A DNA stretch of 64,000 bases from Phoebastria nigripes (taxonomy: Eukaryota; Chordata; Aves; Procellariiformes; Diomedeidae), in assembly GCA_035582835.1 (NCBI GenBank), contig JAYKAV010002766.1, positions 2,942,683 through 3,006,682 on the forward strand. The letters are read 5' to 3'. The number at the start of each line of letters is the position of its first letter. Position 1 is the stretch's first letter. Of the stretch, positions 59,088 through 64,000 are shown one piece after another. A program made the translations under genes and the position numbers. Below the pieces are notes generated by a model. That model searched no databases, was not told the DNA's origin, and saw only the letters and a program-made list of their open reading frames with translations.

Positions 59088-59314
59088 NNNNNNNNNNNNN
59101 NNNNNNNNNNNNNNNNNNNNNNNNNNNNNNNNNNNNNNNNNNNNNNNNNNNNNNNNNNNNNNNNNNNNNNNNNNNNNNNNNNNNNNNNNNNNNNNNNNNN
59201 NNNNNNNNNNNNNNNNNNNNNNNNNNNNNNNNNNNNNNNNNNNNNNNNNNNNNNNNNNNNNNNNNNNNNNNNNNNNNNNNNNNNNNNNNNNNNNNNNNNN
59301 NNNNNNNNNNNNNN
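59088..59314. other. Assembly gap (227 Ns)
   Basis: A continuous run of N. The left edge is a CA-rich tract followed by two copies of a 16-bp unit (GACACGCGCCGACACC) and part of a third. The right edge is GC-rich. The gap probably marks a GC-rich tandem array that was not resolved, so its true length is unknown. Confidence 0.95.
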
Positions 59315-59334
59315 GACGGCCCCCCGTCCCGCAG

Positions 59335-59460
59335 ATCCCGGGGTGCCCGGTGTCCTCCGAGCTCCCGGGGGTCCCGCTGTGCCCGAGACCCCGCTGTCCC
59401 TTATGTCCCCGGGGGCCCCGCTGTCCCCTGTGTCCCCTGTGTCCCCGACAGCCCCGCGCC
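59335..59460. repeat. Imperfect short-period GC-rich repeat right of the gap
   Basis: The sequence repeats variants of CCGCTGTCCC, CTGTGTCCCC and CCGGGGGTCC with a loose 9-bp period. On the minus strand one frame reads as Gly-X-Y triplets (GHRGHRGQRG-like), which mimics collagen but has no exon boundaries or partner exons. I treat it as a simple repeat. Confidence 0.55.
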
Positions 59461-59585
59461 GGGCGCCGGGCGAGGCGCGGCAGCATCGCTCGGGCCGGGG
59501 CCCGGTCGTCCCGGGGGCGGCGGGTGGGTACCGGGGGGCCGGGGCCGCTGGAGCGGCGGGACCCGCGAGCGGGCGCCCAGCCCGG

Positions 59586-59830
59586 GCTCCGCAGCCGGGA
59601 GTTTAATGACCTCGGTGACAGAGACAGAGGGCTGCACATGCAGCAGATAAGTAGGCTGCTTTGTCAACTTGCTGGGCTAGGCTAGGGCGAATTTATTTTT
59701 TCTCATTTAAATAATTTGATCTATTCCATCATTTCCAATCGCTCCCATTTGCCAGCTGTCTGCTAACTACATCGCCTGGAACATCTGAAGAGCAAATCTT
59801 TAATTTTCGTACAAACATACTATTACTCTG
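59586..59830. promoter_or_regulatory. Candidate conserved upstream element at the CpG-island edge
   Basis: The sequence changes sharply from GC-rich to AT-rich and stays free of simple repeats. It contains TAATGACCT, a TGCACATGCA palindrome, TTTAAATAATTTGAT and a CAGCTG E-box at 59,753-59,758. Such high-complexity AT-rich blocks beside promoters of neural genes are often conserved enhancers. The call rests on composition and motif words only. Confidence 0.35.
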
Positions 59831-61960
59831 TATCTGTTCATCCTTTTAATTTTGCTTGTCCATCGCTTTCCCCAGCAGCAAGCTCGGCATGCTCTGCACT
59901 GTGAGAAAAGCTGATTGCTGTCCGCTCCAGCGACCCATCCCAGACCAGCCTCCGTTAGCCTGAATGTATGAACTGGAGGAGGGGACATACGCAAATCATA
60001 AAACTCAAAAGAAAAGTTTCCGGGTGCTGCATCTGACAGCAGACAGCGAGCACACTGACTGCTGCAGTGAGGCAGACCCGCTGGGGGGGATCCCCTGCAT
60101 GCCCATCGCAGTGGTGTCTGACCTCTGGCTGTTTCTGTACAGCAGGAGCAGTGGGGGATTGGCCAGGGTATCTGATAGCTGTCATCATCACGGAATCGTA
60201 AGGAAAAGCTGGAAGAGTCTCTGGGGGATCTGCATGCCCATGGCAGGACCAGCCCTTCCTGGAAATGCTGGTGTAACTCTTCCTAAAGCCTCCCTGGGCA
60301 CCCAGCACCGTGGTTTAACTCGTGCTTCATTTGGGGTGATGGGACGGTACCCCTGAGCATGACCTGGGCTCTCAGCATTATGTCACGGTGGAGGAGACTT
60401 TTTCTTACTCCTACCTAAGAGTCAAGCCAGAGCGGCAAAGGCACTACTCAGCATCTTCAAAGCACCGTGCAGAAGTTTGTTCTCTGACGAGGTCTGTTGT
60501 TACTGTTTATTGTGGGCAGGCTGAGGCCCCGATGTCCAGCAGGAAATCTTCTTACCAGTGTCAAAGGCAGTTACAGAAAAGGGTGTCTCGTGTTAAGGAT
60601 ATTTTTATCCCTCATGACACCAGAAAGGATAAGATTTAGCAAAAGGGCATGGAAGAAATTTTCTTTACTTACTGCTTAAATGAAGAACAGCTGTTTCTGT
60701 GAACTTGTTATAAAATTAAATGTCACAACCTGGTGAATCTTTGCACCTGGAGATAAAAAAGCCCCGGAAACCTATTGGGAGGGGGAGGGTAGAGAGGGCT
60801 CTTTCTTCTATAGCAGTTCTTCACTCTTTGCAGACTCCAGTGTGTAGAGAAGAGTGTTTGATTTTCAGTAACTCNGGACAAGAGATTCAGATTTTGTGGA
60901 CTGTTTAAGTTAAAATGTAGCTAGGATGATATGTTCTGTTAGTTCATTAGTGTCAAGATGCTGCTTCTTGCCTTTTTCCTGGCACCAGGCACTAATAAGG
61001 CTCTAACCTTTGTTTCAGCCTCTGGATCCTACTGCAGTACCAGCACAAATAGTTTATTTCTTATTATCTTATTTGATTAGTATCTGATGGGCGTATGGAG
61101 GTCATGAATAGTCCTCGTTGTGTATGTAGGTCAGAGAAGGAAGTCTGCGCTGCTCAGAAAGGCAGGACAGGGGCAATCATTTATCAGAGGTTGGATAGCA
61201 AACCAAACCAAACTGGGCACCAGGCAGAGCTGTGCTCTGTAGCTGCAGGTCTCCTTGCTCGGGGCTTGCGTGGCCTTTCCTTCTCAAAGCAATCTGAGCG
61301 GTGTACAGCAGAACAGCAGATCATGGCTGTGCTGCCTTTCCTTCGTATTCCTGAGTTACCACGCTGTCCCCCAGCCCCGTCCCTCGCGTGTGGCTCGGCA
61401 GTGCTCCTCTCTCCCAGCAGCGTCCTGCTGCCCTCCAAGGGGATCCCAGGGCTGTTCCATGTTATGATTAAAAAGAGGAATAATTTTGAAACTACTCTTA
61501 GATGTTGCACCATAGTTGCCTTAGATTTTTTTTTTTCCCCCCACAAAGACTATTTGACATCGTATGTTACCTGTGGATGCACTGCCCCAGGGTCCACACC
61601 TGAGAGCAATGACCTTTATCCGTTAGGCCAAACTCTCCATCAGCTGCGGTAGGGTGAGTCGTTAGCATATAATGTAGCAAAGACAAAAAGGCTGAAAAAA
61701 AGAGAATGTATCTGCAAGACTAACAGAGCACCTCGCAGGACTGGAGCTCCCTCTCGATGCTGCTGTGCGGGTAAGTGCTGCCCAGCCCTGCTCCGGGCAG
61801 GGTGCTGGGCTGAACTGCGTGGCCAGCNTCTGCCTGGCCTCGGTGCGTCGGCAGCCAGCCTTCCCTTGGGAGGGGGNGAACGTATAGCGGGGTGATTAGG
61901 ACCTTATTCAGGAATCTGGGGCTGTTGCCTTGCTGAAGGACAATCAAAGGTAGCAGAAGG
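59831..61960. other. 5' flank of GRIK3, no gene seen
   Basis: Mixed-composition unique sequence. Open frames of up to 185 codons (for example 61,095-61,652 plus) show no domain, no biased composition and overlapping frames on the other strand. Two isolated Ns lie near 61.8 kb. I see no repeat family or RNA gene here. Confidence 0.5.
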
Positions 61961-62400
61961 GCTTTGGCGTTCTTCTATGATCTGTTGCAGTGATGCTAAA
62001 AATATAAGGTGTTTGCCCACTTCACAACTGCTGCGAAAATAGCTTTAATGCGGTAATTAATCATTTCATAGTATATCAATTAGTGTAAATTCTCTGCTGT
62101 ATTTATAACTTATGAACATAGTGTACCATTTAGAAAAAGTCATTTGGTTATTCCTAGTTTGTTATGAGGATATTTGGAGATGTTGGATTTTCATGCTGCC
62201 TCTTTTACAGTGATACATGTGGTATTTAGAGCTCCATTTATTACACAGATAGGACTCTCACACTTGGGTACATTTTATGGTTTTTTTTTTTTTTATAGAC
62301 GTAAAAATCTCAGTTCTTTCACCTACAAATAAAGCTGTATATTTATGGATGTTCTAAAGACTATGAATGTAAGACTTCCTATTTTTGAGTATGAAAAGGA
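61961..62400. promoter_or_regulatory. AT-rich candidate regulatory block in the 5' flank
   Basis: Contains GGTAATTAATCATTTC, repeated TTTATAAC and TTATGAAC words and ATTTATTACACAG, with a poly-T tract at 62,281-62,294. Homeodomain-type TAATTA cores and low CpG resemble distal vertebrate enhancers. No conservation data were available. Confidence 0.28.
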
Positions 62401-62591
62401 ACTGCTTGCAAAAGTGGAAAAAAAATGTTGAAATTATTAATATCTAGGGAAAAAGGGGGATTGACAAAGGACCTTTTCAAATAAGATTCATGCTTTGGAG
62501 CAGCAGCAGAAGTATGACCCTTGCAGAAAGAGACATAAGCCCTTCTATGGCTATGGCATTTTTCCATGCTAATGAAGAAAAAGAGGCTTCT

Positions 62592-62594
<3 letters not shown>

Positions 62595-62623
<29 letters not shown>
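62595..62623. repeat. Poly-T tract (29 T)
   Basis: Uninterrupted run of 29 T between CTCTC and AAAATGG. No recognisable retroposon body is attached on either side, so it is either a simple repeat or the tail of an eroded minus-strand retroposed copy. Confidence 0.9.
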
Positions 62624-62629
<6 letters not shown>

Positions 62630-62832
62630 GTATCTAAACTGGTTCATTTGAATTAGCTACATCCACATGCATTTTGTTTAGATTTATATGCATCAGGTGT
62701 AATATAACGACAATCAATGTAAGTTATGAGGCCCAGGGCTCCCATTACCGAGATTCATGTGCTAAAGTTGTCTCCTAAAATAGCAGAGAGTAAATACACC
62801 GGGGCTGGCAAATGCAGATTTCTGGGACTTGA

Positions 62833-62846
62833 GTGCCCTCTACTGA
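62833..62846 (-). promoter_or_regulatory. CTCF-like binding site
   Basis: The minus strand reads TCAGTAGAGGGCAC, matching the CTCF core CCASYAGRKGGCRS at 13 of 14 positions (first C replaced by T). It lies about 4.2 kb upstream of GRIK3 exon 1. A boundary or loop-anchor role is possible but not shown. Confidence 0.4.
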
Positions 62847-64000
62847 AACAGTCCCAGCTAGCCCTTAACTCTGACACCCAGCAGCTTGATTGATGGATTG
62901 CTAAATTAAACTCAAGCCTGCGGTTCACCCATTATGAAGAATCCCTCCTTTCTTTCCTCTCCTGTCTGATCGTGCGCTCGTTTGTTCTCCCTTCTCTTAA
63001 CACTCTGGTTTTAATTCTGACTCCTCCTGCAGCTCTGCATATGCCACAGTAGATTTTCTTTTTTCTAAATGGCAAGTTTAGATACAGTAAGGATTCCTTC
63101 TGAAATAATCATCTGGGGAGCTGTAATTGCACTGATGAGCGCTGAGGGCTGCATTCGGCCGGGCATGGCAGCACCCCCAGGGAGGAGCCGGCTTTGCCCC
63201 CAGAGCTTGGGTCTGTTCAGGGCTTTGTTACTGTGAAGGGCGTGAACCCCTTGCAAGCAGCTGGGATGAGGTGGCGGTGCCACCNGCGCTCCAGGAGCTC
63301 TTGCAAAAGCAAACAGCAAGAAACCCTGTTTGTTCCTGCAAACTTCTTGTAATTGTGTGTCATGTTTTGCTTGTTGTAGGGGTAAAGAGGAAAAATTTCA
63401 GCTTCCTACTCAGCATTTCATCTGTAATGGGAAAAGCGTTGTGTTTCCCCGTGCTTCGCCCACAGCCCGAGCCGGGCTTTCTCTTGCTGCAGCGCAGCGA
63501 TGCTCCGCTCTCGGCGAGGCACCAGGCAGTTCTGCCATCCCCACCGCGGGGTGAGGGACTGAGGAAAATGCCAGAAACCACTCGCGTGTTGTACANCGCG
63601 TTGCTGGACAGATGATTTGAACATCTGGAGATTTCCCACTTCTTAAATTTTTATCAGGTTTATTCTCTCTAAATAATTTTGTGCACGCTTGCCAGGGAAG
63701 CACGTTTTGTGGTGCGGTCTGCTCTGTAAGCCCTTGCACGGTGCAGGAGGTGGGGTGGGCATCGGAGCGGGTAGGGAAATGTGTTTTTTCTGCAATCTGT
63801 ATTGCAGAGTAATACTCCTAGAAGAATTGTTGCTGCACTACACTGCATATATTTGTGTTGGAACACACTGTGGTGTAATAGCTGGTTTGAAATGTATCCA
63901 GTTCTGCTGAATATATTACCATGAAAGTCAGGCAAACACATTGGGAGAACGCGAGCTCCTGTCAAACCAGAGAGCAGAAACGCTCCGCAGAAACTGTGAA
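62847..64000. other. Distal 5' flank, no gene seen
   Basis: Unique sequence with a moderately CpG-rich patch at 63,140-63,300 and another at 63,450-63,560. Open frames are short and unremarkable. Nothing identifies a second gene. Confidence 0.5.

Larger units (their letters stand above)
57940..59640. promoter_or_regulatory. CpG island at the GRIK3 5' end
   Basis: CpG dinucleotides are dense from roughly 57.9 kb and very dense from 58.25 to 59.6 kb, spanning exon 1, the leader and the sequence beyond the assembly gap. The composition switches abruptly to AT-rich at about 59,660. Two tandem arrays and the gap interrupt it. CpG islands of this kind normally mark promoters, here that of GRIK3 and possibly a divergent plus-strand transcript. 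Exact limits need a computed CpG observed/expected profile. Confidence 0.75.

Noticed and set aside
59016..59639. Collagen-like Gly-X-Y run on the minus strand (GHRGHRGQRG)
   Set aside because: Produced by a loose 9-bp GC-rich repeat and interrupted by the assembly gap; no collagen exon boundaries (54- or 45-bp Gly-start exons) and the opposite strand is equally open.
58589..59650. 353-codon plus-strand ORF across the gap
   Set aside because: It includes about 76 unknown residues from Ns and the CCGNN pentamer array; compositional artefact of the CpG island.
1..64000. CRISPR arrays, bacterial operons, tRNA or rRNA genes, endogenous viral elements
   Set aside because: No regularly spaced repeats with unique spacers, no cloverleaf with A/B box pair, no gag/pol/env-like protein stretch or LTR pair was recognised. 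The sequence is vertebrate nuclear DNA.

Overview
The window is vertebrate nuclear DNA, most likely from a bird or another sauropsid. One coding exon can be identified with good support: exon 1 of GRIK3 (kainate receptor subunit GluK3). It lies on the minus strand at 58,472-58,586. It encodes a signal peptide and the first eight residues of the mature amino-terminal domain, then ends at a consensus splice donor. Everything below 58,472 is therefore read as intron 1, running off the left edge without reaching exon 2. Everything above about 58,750 is the promoter and 5' flank.

Layout. (1) 1-57,700: intron 1. GC-rich, CpG-bearing patches (for example near 1.6, 24, 25.5, 30, 36.4, 39.7, 42.4, 46.7 and 53.7 kb) alternate with AT-rich blocks full of homeodomain, POU and SOX-type words (near 0.9, 3.1, 12.2, 27, 30.7, 32.6, 37.3, 41.4, 43.2, 44.5 and 55.7 kb). 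The AT-rich blocks look like conserved non-coding elements, but conservation was not measured. (2) 57,700-58,471: the exon-1-proximal end of intron 1, holding a 24-bp minisatellite. (3) 58,472-59,640: a CpG island with exon 1, the 5' leader, a CCGNN pentamer array and a 227-base assembly gap (59,088-59,314). (4) 59,640-64,000: 5' flank with AT-rich blocks, two poly-T tracts and a CTCF-like site.

Repeats are few and old: MIR/L2-like tails, a CR1-like 3' end, relics of interspersed sequences I know from turtle, crocodile and bird DNA, and simple repeats. I saw no young LINE, LTR element or complete DNA transposon. This sparse, old repeat content plus GC-rich minisatellites is the basis for the sauropsid/bird call; the species is not determinable by eye.

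I found no operon, CRISPR array, RNA gene or previously undescribed system. Long ORFs elsewhere have no recognisable domains, often overlap on both strands, and coincide with GC-rich or tandem-repeat sequence. The more unusual signals are the two GC-rich tandem arrays flanking exon 1, a diverged duplicated segment at 12.2 and 13.2 kb, twin 12-bp POU-like words at 30.6-30.8 kb, and isolated N calls concentrated at CpG-compatible positions.
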